NCBI GenBank assembly: GCA_047615875.1
Contig: JBLHGU010000078.1
Coordinates: forward strand, 1-22,184
Length of the DNA: 22,184 bases
Source of the DNA: JBLHGU01 sp047615875
GTDB taxonomy: Bacteria; Pseudomonadota; Gammaproteobacteria; Arenicellales; CAJQKF01
Direction of reading: 5' to 3'
Under the pieces are notes generated by a model, which saw nothing but the letters and a program-made list of their open reading frames with translations, had not been told where the DNA came from and did not search any database. Positions 7,482 to 14,475 of this stretch are shown piece by piece. Every line of letters starts with the position of its first letter. Position 1 is the stretch's first letter. Position numbers and translations under genes: made by a program.

Positions 7482-8603
7482 ATGTCTGGGTTGACGATTC
7501 GCCGGGAATCTTCTTTACAGGATATTGATTGGCTAGAGTGGAACGGGTTGCTGGATTCCATGCAAGAGCCACTAGTCTTTATGTCCCCAGAGTATTGTGA
7601 TGCGTGTTGGGCGAGTTACCAGAAAGATTGCGAACTGATACTGCTTACTTGCTGGCAGGAAGATCAAATGGTCGGTGTAGCGCCCTTTATGTTAGTTCCC
7701 AATAGCAGGGGTGGGGGTGTCCGACTGATCACAAGCTATCGCGGTGATTATTCTGATCTAGTTTGTAAGGACGGAAGCGCGGTTGTCGCAAGGGCATTGC
7801 TATTGGCTGTATGGGAAGCCTCGGCTGGGCATTCAGTTTGGCTGGATTCTATTCCTGAGAGCAGCAATAGCCTCGAGATGATTAAAAAGCTCAGGCATGA
7901 AAAGCGCTGTTATCCCATAAAGCGTGCGACTAATCCTTCTTCTTCTCTTGTTTATGATGGCAACGAGAGTCGTGCAACACGCATGAAAAGTCTTAAGCCG
8001 CAGCGAAACTATTTTTTAAATCTGGGCGACTATCAAGTGCGACATCTGCTGAACCCGGCAGAAATTCATCCATTGTTAGATGCATTCTTCGAGCAACATG
8101 TTACCCGCTGGTCGGGTAGTGAAAGCCCTAGTTTATTCAGGTTCGAAGAGAATCGCGAAATTTACCGGAGACTTGTGGATACACTGGGCCCAAGAGGGTG
8201 GTTGTTGTTCAGTGTGGTGGAAGGCGGTGGTTCTGTTTTGGCTTATCATTTTGGTTTTCAATTCAACCACAAGCTTATCTACTACAAGCCAACCTACAAT
8301 GTCGCATGGGCGACTCGGTCGCCAGGCATGATTTTGTTAAAAGAACTGTTTTTGTATACATTCGAAAAAGACTTTGATGAATTTGATTTTTCAGTTGGAG
8401 ATGATGGCTATAAGGGACGGTTCACCAATTCCAATAAACAGAATTTTACTTATGAATTGTCCAGTAATCGCTATCAGTGGATTAAATATCTGATGCGGGC
8501 TCACAGTCCTTTTCTGGCTAGAATTATTGGTTCTCTAGAGGCCATTAAATTAGTTGGGCTGTATGCCTATATAGTCAATAAGTTATCTATTGGAAAGAGA
8601 TAA
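7482..8603 (+). CDS. GNAT-fold N-acyltransferase, CelD/BioF2-like (Acetyltransf_6 type)
   Basis: A 373-residue protein. The N-terminal half carries LEWNGLLDSMQEPLVFMSPEYCDACW and LLTCWQEDQMVGVAPFML, typical of CelD/BcsL-type double-GNAT proteins. The second GNAT half has the acceptor region ending RPKSLKP-like MKSLKPQRNYFLNL, VLAYHFGFQFNHKLIYYKPTYN at about 249-270, and the strongly conserved FDFSVGDDGYKGRFTN at about 303-318. Family members transfer acyl groups to amino sugars, polymers or small amines, and some use aminoacyl-tRNA-like donors. The start codon is one base after the comC stop, so it is almost certainly co-transcribed and perhaps translationally coupled. A link to sulfonate metabolism is not known to me. 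Substrate unknown. Confidence 0.8.
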   Translation: MSGLTIRRESSLQDIDWLEWNGLLDSMQEPLVFMSPEYCDACWASYQKDCELILLTCWQEDQMVGVAPFMLVPNSRGGGVRLITSYRGDYSDLVCKDGSAVVARALLLAVWEASAGHSVWLDSIPESSNSLEMIKKLRHEKRCYPIKRATNPSSSLVYDGNESRATRMKSLKPQRNYFLNLGDYQVRHLLNPAEIHPLLDAFFEQHVTRWSGSESPSLFRFEENREIYRRLVDTLGPRGWLLFSVVEGGGSVLAYHFGFQFNHKLIYYKPTYNVAWATRSPGMILLKELFLYTFEKDFDEFDFSVGDDGYKGRFTNSNKQNFTYELSSNRYQWIKYLMRAHSPFLARIIGSLEAIKLVGLYAYIVNKLSIGKR

Positions 8604-8652
8604 ATAACCGGCTGGAAAATGTTCTCTTCGATAAATGACATATTCCATTTCT

Positions 8653-8657
8653 GGGAG
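8653..8657 (+). promoter_or_regulatory. Shine-Dalgarno of the methyltransferase gene
   Basis: GGGAG lies 7 bases before the ATG at 8665 and favours that start over the in-frame ATG at 8635. Confidence 0.55.
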
Positions 8658-8664
8658 TAATGCT

Positions 8665-9474
8665 ATGACCAGTAAAGAATATATAAAGAAAATAACTGCC
8701 GCGAACAAAGAGGCGTGGGAGCAAGTTGCTCCGATTCATAGCAAACATAATCAACAAGAACTGGTTGATTCTTACTATCAGAAGGACTTTGGCGCTCTTG
8801 ATGAAATTGCAACTGAACAACTAAACGCAATAAATGTAGTGGCTAAGGATGTGGCGCAAATCTGCTGTAATAATGGCCGGGAACTTCTTTCAGTAAAGAA
8901 ATTGGGGGCGGCGAGATGTGTGGGTTTTGATAGTGCTGAGTGCTTCATTAAACAGGCGGAAGAGCTAGCGAAGGTTACAGGTCTGGATGTGGAGTTTGTT
9001 TGCACAGATATCTACGATATTTCAGATAAGTATTCCTCGTCTTTCGATCTCGTGACCATTACCATTGGCGTTATAAGCTGGATGCCGGATCTCACAGAAT
9101 TTTTTTCCGTTGTAGCGAAATTAATCAAGCCAGGCGGATCGCTTTTTATATACGAGCAACATCCAATATTGGATATGATAGAGCCAGGCGAAGTGGGCGC
9201 TCCGCTTAACTGGGAATTTTCCTACTTCAATAAGGAACCCTATGTAGATACCGGTGGGCTCGATTACTACGGTGGAGAGAAATATGATGCGAAACCAGTA
9301 ACGTCTTTCTCCTATACGATGTCAGAAATTATAATGGCCGGCATCAATGCTGGCCTGATAATCGAACACTTCGAAGAGTTTCCTCAGCATATTTCAAATG
9401 CCTGGTGGAATGTAGAGAATTCAAAAATAGGCCTGCCAATGAGCTACACGATGGTCATGCGTAAAAATTCATGA
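8665..9474 (+). CDS. Class I SAM-dependent methyltransferase
   Basis: A 269-residue protein from the ATG chosen by its ribosome binding site. It starts with NKEAWEQVAPIH, a common opening for small-molecule methyltransferases. SAM motif I reads ICCNNGRELLS instead of the canonical D/E-x-G-C-G-x-G. Then come acidic FDSAECFIKQAEELA (motif II region), CTDIYDI (motif III region), FDLVTITIGVISWMPDL and KLIKPGGSLFIYEQHP (motifs IV-V). The C-terminal part (YVDTGGLDYYGG and on) is a substrate-binding insert and lid. The NNGRE variant occurs in a recognisable subfamily, so activity is plausible. It sits between a GNAT protein and a DMT transporter. The acceptor is unknown. Confidence 0.85.
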   Translation: MTSKEYIKKITAANKEAWEQVAPIHSKHNQQELVDSYYQKDFGALDEIATEQLNAINVVAKDVAQICCNNGRELLSVKKLGAARCVGFDSAECFIKQAEELAKVTGLDVEFVCTDIYDISDKYSSSFDLVTITIGVISWMPDLTEFFSVVAKLIKPGGSLFIYEQHPILDMIEPGEVGAPLNWEFSYFNKEPYVDTGGLDYYGGEKYDAKPVTSFSYTMSEIIMAGINAGLIIEHFEEFPQHISNAWWNVENSKIGLPMSYTMVMRKNS

Positions 9475-9527
9475 AAAGTATTTATTTTACTTTCAATACT
9501 AGGCTTATTTAAGAATATCCCCTGACA

Positions 9528-10433
9528 ATGAATAAACAAAAAGTTGTTGGCGTCCTTGGGGTGAGCTTCGGGCTGGGAGCGGTTCTCTCTCAAGATATCA
9601 TTATGAAAAGCTTGAGCGAGCACTATACGGTGGCTCAGCTTATGTTTGTGCGAAGTTTTTTTGCTTTGTTGATACTTTGCCTATTGTTACCACTCATTGC
9701 AGATAAAACTGTCTTGGGTTCAACAAAAAAGGGGCTGCAAATACTTCGTGGATCATTGCAGTTCCTGTCATTTAGCTGTTATTACATCGCGCTTAAAAGT
9801 ATGCCGATACTAGATCTCGTGACAATCTTTTTTTCTGCCCCACTAATTGCCGTGGCTTTGTCCGGGCCCATACTGAAAGAAAAGATTAGTCTGAAACATT
9901 GGGCTGCAGTAAGTTTGGGATTTACTGGCGCTCTGTTAATGATACGACCTCAGGGGCAGGGGTTCGATCAGTCAATCGCAGTATTCGCTATGGGAGCGGC
10001 GATACTTTATGCTGGGTCTATCGTTGTTACCAGAATACTTGGTGAATCTGATAAAGGCGTCACCACAGCGCTTTACACCTCAATTATGTATGCAGTACTT
10101 GCTGGTCTGAGCATTCCACTTTTAGAATATATTTATCCCTTATTTCTGGCGGAAGATCTAGTTTCTACATCTGATTTCTGGACTGAACTTCGCGTACAGG
10201 ATGTGGGTTTGTTGGCTATGGCTGGTGCCGCGGTATGTATCGCCTTTCTCCTCCTTGCACATGCCTATCGTCAGGCGCCAGTGTCCGTTCTGGCACCATG
10301 GGAGTATACCGCGCTGATTTGGGGCGGGATATTTGGTTTCATCTTCTGGAATGAATTACCATCTATGGAGACTTTACTTGGCGGCACCTTAATCGTTGCT
10401 AGTGGCATTTATATTGCCAGGAATTCTGACTAA
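9528..10433 (+). CDS. EamA/DMT-family transporter
   Basis: A 301-residue, ten-helix protein with two EamA repeats (about 8-138 and 152-296). Typical landmarks are AQLMFVRSFFALL at the TM2 border, ISLKHWAAVSLGFTGALLMIRPQG closing the first repeat, and VSVLAPWEYTALIWGGIFGFIFWNE in TM8-TM9. It resembles the S-adenosylmethionine/RhaT-like drug-metabolite branch, but substrate cannot be inferred. There is no strong Shine-Dalgarno sequence before the ATG. The gene follows the methyltransferase by 53 bases on the same strand, and its stop codon abuts the stop of the convergent hydroxylase gene. Confidence 0.87.
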   Translation: MNKQKVVGVLGVSFGLGAVLSQDIIMKSLSEHYTVAQLMFVRSFFALLILCLLLPLIADKTVLGSTKKGLQILRGSLQFLSFSCYYIALKSMPILDLVTIFFSAPLIAVALSGPILKEKISLKHWAAVSLGFTGALLMIRPQGQGFDQSIAVFAMGAAILYAGSIVVTRILGESDKGVTTALYTSIMYAVLAGLSIPLLEYIYPLFLAEDLVSTSDFWTELRVQDVGLLAMAGAAVCIAFLLLAHAYRQAPVSVLAPWEYTALIWGGIFGFIFWNELPSMETLLGGTLIVASGIYIARNSD

Positions 10434-11204
10434 CTAAACTGATAAACAGTCATCAGCTAATGGCGATATAGCGGTGAAATCACGATGAGCAATCCATTCA
10501 GCCCGTTTGAATTGGCGAATATGGTTATCTACATGGCATAACGACAGATAAACGATGGTTCGATCCATGGGGCTAATGTTTGCTGGGCTGGCATGAACCA
10601 ATAGCGAAGAGAACAGCAGCATGCTTCCTGCCGGCCCGGTTGGTGCAACACAGCCGCCTTGCTCTGCCAGTTTGGTCACGGTTGCACGATCCAGCGTCCA
10701 CAATGGATAACTGGTTGTAGAAAGGTCATGGCCCGCTTCCAGTACACCAAACTTGTGGCTGCCCGGCAGGAAAAGAAGTGGTCCATTTGCCGCAGTAACG
10801 TCATCAATAAACACCGCAATGTTCATAGCTCTAGGCTCCGGCATATCATCATCCCTTCGCCAGGTTCCATAGTCTTGATGCCATTGCCACACATCGCCAT
10901 CAAAAGCCGCTTTTGCATTGACCTTGTATTGGTGCATGTACACTGGACCATCGACCAATTGCATAACAGGATCAATCAAGCGCGGATGTGCACCCAGCTT
11001 TCTGAATGTGTCATTATAGGTATGGGCTGCAAACGCGGTGCGGGCTATACCATTGCTTTCTCGCCAGACCTCCTTTCGTTCCAGAGCATAAACATCTGTT
11101 GCAGCCTGTTTTAGTTGCTGGGCCTCTTCTGAGCTAAATTTGGCAGGAAAAAACAAATACCCTTGTTGATCAAATTGTTCAAGTTCTTGTGGACTAAGTT
11201 GCAT
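10434..11204 (-). CDS. Phytanoyl-CoA dioxygenase (PhyH) family Fe(II)/2-oxoglutarate hydroxylase, EctD-like
   Basis: The start is taken as the ATG at 11204, giving 256 residues beginning MQLSPQELEQFDQQGYLFFP, the usual opening of this family. An upstream in-frame TTG at 11303 would add an atypical 33-residue tail. Iron ligands are visible as W-H109-x-D111 in WQWHQDYGTW and the distal histidine in LLVHASPAN (H204). R215 in MDRTIVYLS should bind 2-oxoglutarate. The NGPLLFLPGSH block at 140-150 and the DMPEPRAMNIAVFIDDV stretch strongly recall EctD and related amino-acid hydroxylases. The product would be a hydroxylated small molecule made in the cytoplasm with succinate and CO2 release. No ectABC genes are present, so ectoine as substrate is not supported. 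Confidence 0.87.
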   Translation of the reverse strand: MQLSPQELEQFDQQGYLFFPAKFSSEEAQQLKQAATDVYALERKEVWRESNGIARTAFAAHTYNDTFRKLGAHPRLIDPVMQLVDGPVYMHQYKVNAKAAFDGDVWQWHQDYGTWRRDDDMPEPRAMNIAVFIDDVTAANGPLLFLPGSHKFGVLEAGHDLSTTSYPLWTLDRATVTKLAEQGGCVAPTGPAGSMLLFSSLLVHASPANISPMDRTIVYLSLCHVDNHIRQFKRAEWIAHRDFTAISPLADDCLSV

Positions 11205-11331
11205 GAAAATACCCGGGCGTAGATAATTAAAATTAGTACGTCTTAATCTTAAACGATCTAACCACTGAGCGTTCCAATAATTGTGATTACGCAATATTGT
11301 CAATAGTGGCCAAACTCACGCTAATGCTCAA

Positions 11332-11350
11332 CAAGCGCAGTAGGCGCTTG
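11332..11350 (-). terminator. Hairpin after the glutamine amidotransferase gene
   Basis: CAAGCGC and GCGCTTG form a perfect 7-bp stem with a 5-base loop, two bases beyond the stop codon of the minus-strand gene. Only a short TTG follows, so termination is plausible but weak. It would separate this gene from the hydroxylase downstream. Confidence 0.45.
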
Positions 11351-11352
11351 GA

Positions 11353-12135
11353 TTAAGCTTTACCGCAACCCGTGAACGCGATATTTTGAGCGGTTAGTTT
11401 AAGCCAGTTTTGTAATTCGATCTTTCGGAGACTGCCTTCTTTGTGTTCTTTCGTTGTCAAATCTTGTAGTAACTGCTGCAATTCGATTTCTGTGAACAGT
11501 TTGGTGTAATTCGGTCTCCAATACTCCAGCAATTTTCTTAAGTAGTCATAACCTAGCTCTGGGTGGTATTGCGTGCAAAATATCTTTCTATCCACAGACT
11601 CTATCACTTGCATTGTTACGTCATTCTCAGCAAGGATTTCAAATCCAGAGGGTAATCGAGACACCTCGTCGGCATGATGGGCAGGAGCATCAAATGTGTT
11701 GGGCTTACCCTGAAACAGGTCATGCGAAATTGTTGTAGGACACCTTACAATTTTACGCGCAATACCTATTTCAGGAACGAGGGCTTTAGTGACAAGCCCG
11801 CCAAATACGGTAACAACTACCTGTAATCCCCAGCAGCTACCCCAGAAATAGGGCACCTTGGCCAACACACGTTCACATAAAGCCAGTTGCTCACGATTGA
11901 AGGCATTGTTAAGATAAATATTTCCACCACCTCCAGTCCAAACTGCCGCATCGTAAACATCAAGTCCAACAGCACTCGAAGATTCGGGTCGGTCGGTGCA
12001 TATAGTATGAATTTTGGAACCTGGTAATGTATCTTTGATCAGCGCTTCAAAAACCTCTGTCTGTCTCACGCAACCGGCTCGATAATGATCTTGATTCCCG
12101 TCCTTCGTCCAGCCATCGATAATTAGAATGTTCAA
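11353..12135 (-). CDS. Class I glutamine amidotransferase domain protein (GATase1-like)
   Basis: A 260-residue protein beginning at a TTG preceded by GGGGA. It has the type 1 glutamine amidotransferase fold. An N-terminal MNILIIDGW strand leads in, VWTGGGGNIYL holds the oxyanion region, and the nucleophile Cys101 sits in WGSCWGLQVV. His191 and Glu193 of QYHPELGY complete the triad. Such stand-alone domains release ammonia from glutamine for a partner, or hydrolyse gamma-glutamyl amides like PuuD. No synthetase partner lies next to it. The residues after about 215 are charged and not typical of the domain. It follows an EamA transporter by 14 bases, so the two likely form one transcript. Confidence 0.83.
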   Translation of the reverse strand: MNILIIDGWTKDGNQDHYRAGCVRQTEVFEALIKDTLPGSKIHTICTDRPESSSAVGLDVYDAAVWTGGGGNIYLNNAFNREQLALCERVLAKVPYFWGSCWGLQVVVTVFGGLVTKALVPEIGIARKIVRCPTTISHDLFQGKPNTFDAPAHHADEVSRLPSGFEILAENDVTMQVIESVDRKIFCTQYHPELGYDYLRKLLEYWRPNYTKLFTEIELQQLLQDLTTKEHKEGSLRKIELQNWLKLTAQNIAFTGCGKA

Positions 12136-12149
12136 CGTTCAATTCCCCA

Positions 12150-13061
12150 TCATGCTTTATCTCTTAGGACTCCAGAATGACTCGCAGCGCTTTTCTGGTT
12201 GACCAGCGTCACGCCAAGAAATATAAACCCGGTGCCAATATAATCCAGTACACCTACATCTTCCCCAACAAGAATTACGCCAATAGCAATGGCCACCACC
12301 GGGGGTATATAGGTGACTGAAGATGCAGCAACTGCGCCCAGGTTTTCAATAATAAAGTAGTAAATAATGTAAGCCAGACCCGTTCCCAATATTCCTAGGC
12401 CTATCACCAGACCAGCAGCGACGTGTCTGTCAGTCCAGATATTTCCGATACCCTGTAGATCAGTAACGAATATTAGAATGATCAAACTAAGCGCAAGCTG
12501 ATAAGTGATTATTGCCGATACAGGAATATCCAGCTTCAGAATGTACTTTTTTGCATAGACAAATGATGTGCCAACACCGATCGACCCAACTAGATTATAG
12601 ATAACGCCTTCAACACTGGTATGTGTCAGGCTATGTCCGAATGGGTTGGCAATTAAAACAACGCCTAGAAAACCAATTCCGATTCCAAGTGCTTTTTGTA
12701 ATGTGGATTTTTCGTCCTGTAAAAATATCAGTGCAATAATAAATGAAGTAATAGACGTTAGTCCGCTCAGAGCCCCAGAAACACTAGATAAAAGTAAAGA
12801 GGTTCCCTTGGCAAAGCCGTAGTAATAGGCAATTGTTCCAATTAATGCCATTACAAGAAAATGCCCGATGTGTTTCAAGTGTTGCCACTTTAGAGCGCTT
12901 TTCCAATAAGCATAAATGGCAACGGGTAGCAGGCCGAACAAAACTCTTAGCAAAACAATTTGTAATGGCGAGATGAGTTCTGAGGCCAGTTTCATGTAAA
13001 TGAAATTACTGCCCCAAATGATGCCCAGCAGCCAGAACATGGCCAGAGGAAACAGCTTCAT
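12150..13061 (-). CDS. EamA/DMT-family transporter
   Basis: A 303-residue protein with ten hydrophobic helices in two EamA repeats (about 6-142 and 153-292). Signature features are WGSNFIYMKLASELISPLQIVLLRVL at TM1-TM2 and a conserved AAASSVTYIPPVVAIAIGVILVGED region late in the second repeat. It is the third DMT gene in about 9 kb. It lies directly upstream of the amidotransferase on the minus strand, and the short spacing makes it the first gene of that transcript. Direction of transport and substrate are not evident. Confidence 0.87.
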   Translation of the reverse strand: MKLFPLAMFWLLGIIWGSNFIYMKLASELISPLQIVLLRVLFGLLPVAIYAYWKSALKWQHLKHIGHFLVMALIGTIAYYYGFAKGTSLLLSSVSGALSGLTSITSFIIALIFLQDEKSTLQKALGIGIGFLGVVLIANPFGHSLTHTSVEGVIYNLVGSIGVGTSFVYAKKYILKLDIPVSAIITYQLALSLIILIFVTDLQGIGNIWTDRHVAAGLVIGLGILGTGLAYIIYYFIIENLGAVAASSVTYIPPVVAIAIGVILVGEDVGVLDYIGTGFIFLGVTLVNQKSAASHSGVLRDKA

Positions 13062-13102
13062 GGGCTAAATGAATGCTGGGTGTTATGATGCCTTTCGAGT
13101 GC

Positions 13103-14302
13103 TTAATCCAAATCCCGGTCGGCTTCAAGTTGAGACTCGACGAAAACTGGGAATACATTGAGTGCCTCGCAAATGTCGATGAGTACCTGTCGCTTCCTTG
13201 ATTGACTGGAAGAGTCGGCTTTCACTATTAGACAGAGGTCCCTTAGCACCTGCATGCGTTGGCTAAGTGATGTTTTTTCTCGCGCATTTTCGATTCGGCC
13301 CGGTAAGTCCTGTTTTATTCGGTCTACATTCAATTTCTCTGTGAATGCACCCTCGCCAAACAACGATTCAAAGACGCTAACTTCCTTCTCGCTAATTTCA
13401 CCGTCCGCACTGGCCACTGCAATGGCACCAGAGAATAATAGTCTGCGCATAATTTCTGCAGATTTCGTTCTTCCTTCCAGATAGCTTGGTTCCATAAAAC
13501 CCATAACTCCCTGTACGCCGAGCTCAAGATCTGCGCTGCTTATACCAGACTTAGTCTCGTATTCAGAGTCATGATAAAGTTGTAGCGCTTTTACCCTTAG
13601 TGGACTGAATGGGTGAGTGGAGAACCAGTCTTCTTGAGATGCTCCTTGAGCGGGGTCTTCATCTTCAATCTGCATATCATCAAGCTGGCGAAGAAACTCT
13701 TTTAGTGAAAACTTCACGACATTGTCACTTAGGCCTGAGGCCAGTCGGAACAATGAGCGCGCTACGCTTTCAAAATCCTGAGCGCAGTGGGCGCCAGCAC
13801 GATCGGCGGAAATCTCTGCATAGCGAGACCAGGTAAACAGTTGCAGAGCAAGTTTTGGGCCTGGCTGTTTGGGACCCTTAAGTAAATATCCAACCGGTAT
13901 GTCGTGGTGATGATAAAGATGGTGACCTAACTCATGTCCCATTACAAACTTGAGTTCATTGCCAGTGAAGGCTTCCAACAGACTTGAAGAGAACATAATG
14001 AACAGGCGACCATCTTCAGGCTTAACGCAGGCAGCATTAAACTGTGGACTATTATAAGCATACAGCTCCAGAGGAATCTCCAGGCCCAGGCGATCCATGC
14101 AGTCATCTTTCATTTTGTGCAAATCAGGGGCCATAGTCTGGCTTAGGCGAACCGAGGTGGATAACAATCTGCGCCGAGTACCCGATGGTCCTTTGGCCTC
14201 CATTTTCTCAATGGCCGTGTTTACCTGGATAACTTCAGGTGCCTGCATTAAAGACTCGTGCAGTTTCTTGTCATTGGTACAGCGAATTTGATCAGCGAAC
14301 AT
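13103..14302 (-). CDS. M48-family metallopeptidase with C-terminal TerB-like domain
   Basis: A 399-residue protein. The zinc site is H123-E-L-G-H127 within VMGHELGHHLYHHH, and the third ligand is Glu163 in SRYAEISADRAG. This is the gluzincin M48 arrangement, and WFSTHPFSPLRVKAL after it is also typical. Unlike HtpX or Ste24 enzymes there is no clear membrane helix or signal peptide, so it is probably cytosolic. From about 285 to 390 the chain resembles a TerB/tellurite-resistance-type helical domain: RRLLFSGAIAVASADGEISE followed by KEVSVFESLFG, an acidic ADGE turn. The combination is seen in poorly studied M48 proteins. Substrates are unknown. Confidence 0.85.
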   Translation of the reverse strand: MFADQIRCTNDKKLHESLMQAPEVIQVNTAIEKMEAKGPSGTRRRLLSTSVRLSQTMAPDLHKMKDDCMDRLGLEIPLELYAYNSPQFNAACVKPEDGRLFIMFSSSLLEAFTGNELKFVMGHELGHHLYHHHDIPVGYLLKGPKQPGPKLALQLFTWSRYAEISADRAGAHCAQDFESVARSLFRLASGLSDNVVKFSLKEFLRQLDDMQIEDEDPAQGASQEDWFSTHPFSPLRVKALQLYHDSEYETKSGISSADLELGVQGVMGFMEPSYLEGRTKSAEIMRRLLFSGAIAVASADGEISEKEVSVFESLFGEGAFTEKLNVDRIKQDLPGRIENAREKTSLSQRMQVLRDLCLIVKADSSSQSRKRQVLIDICEALNVFPVFVESQLEADRDLD

Positions 14303-14466
14303 ATAGACTGGCCTTGTTTAAAAACTGACATTCTACAATGATTGTGATGAAGCGGAACAAAATTCCTATTTGCTGGAACCTGTTGCGATGCAAACGTGTC
14401 CAATTGTTAAATCAAAAATTCAATTGCCAGGTAAATACTGGTAATTCCATTAGTTTCGAGAACCCC

Positions 14467-14470
14467 GGAG
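14467..14470 (+). promoter_or_regulatory. Shine-Dalgarno of the thiamine-diphosphate enzyme gene
   Basis: GGAG lies 5 bases before the ATG at 14476. It favours this start over the in-frame ATG at 14338, which would add a 46-residue basic tail foreign to the family. Confidence 0.65.
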
Positions 14471-14475
14471 AAGTA

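Noticed and set aside
10659..11114. Plus-strand 151-codon frame opposite the hydroxylase gene
   Set aside because: It is antisense to a gene with clear catalytic motifs, and its product shows no domain-like pattern.
10434..11204. Naming the hydroxylase EctD
   Set aside because: The resemblance is to the wider EctD-like group, and no ectoine biosynthesis genes are present.
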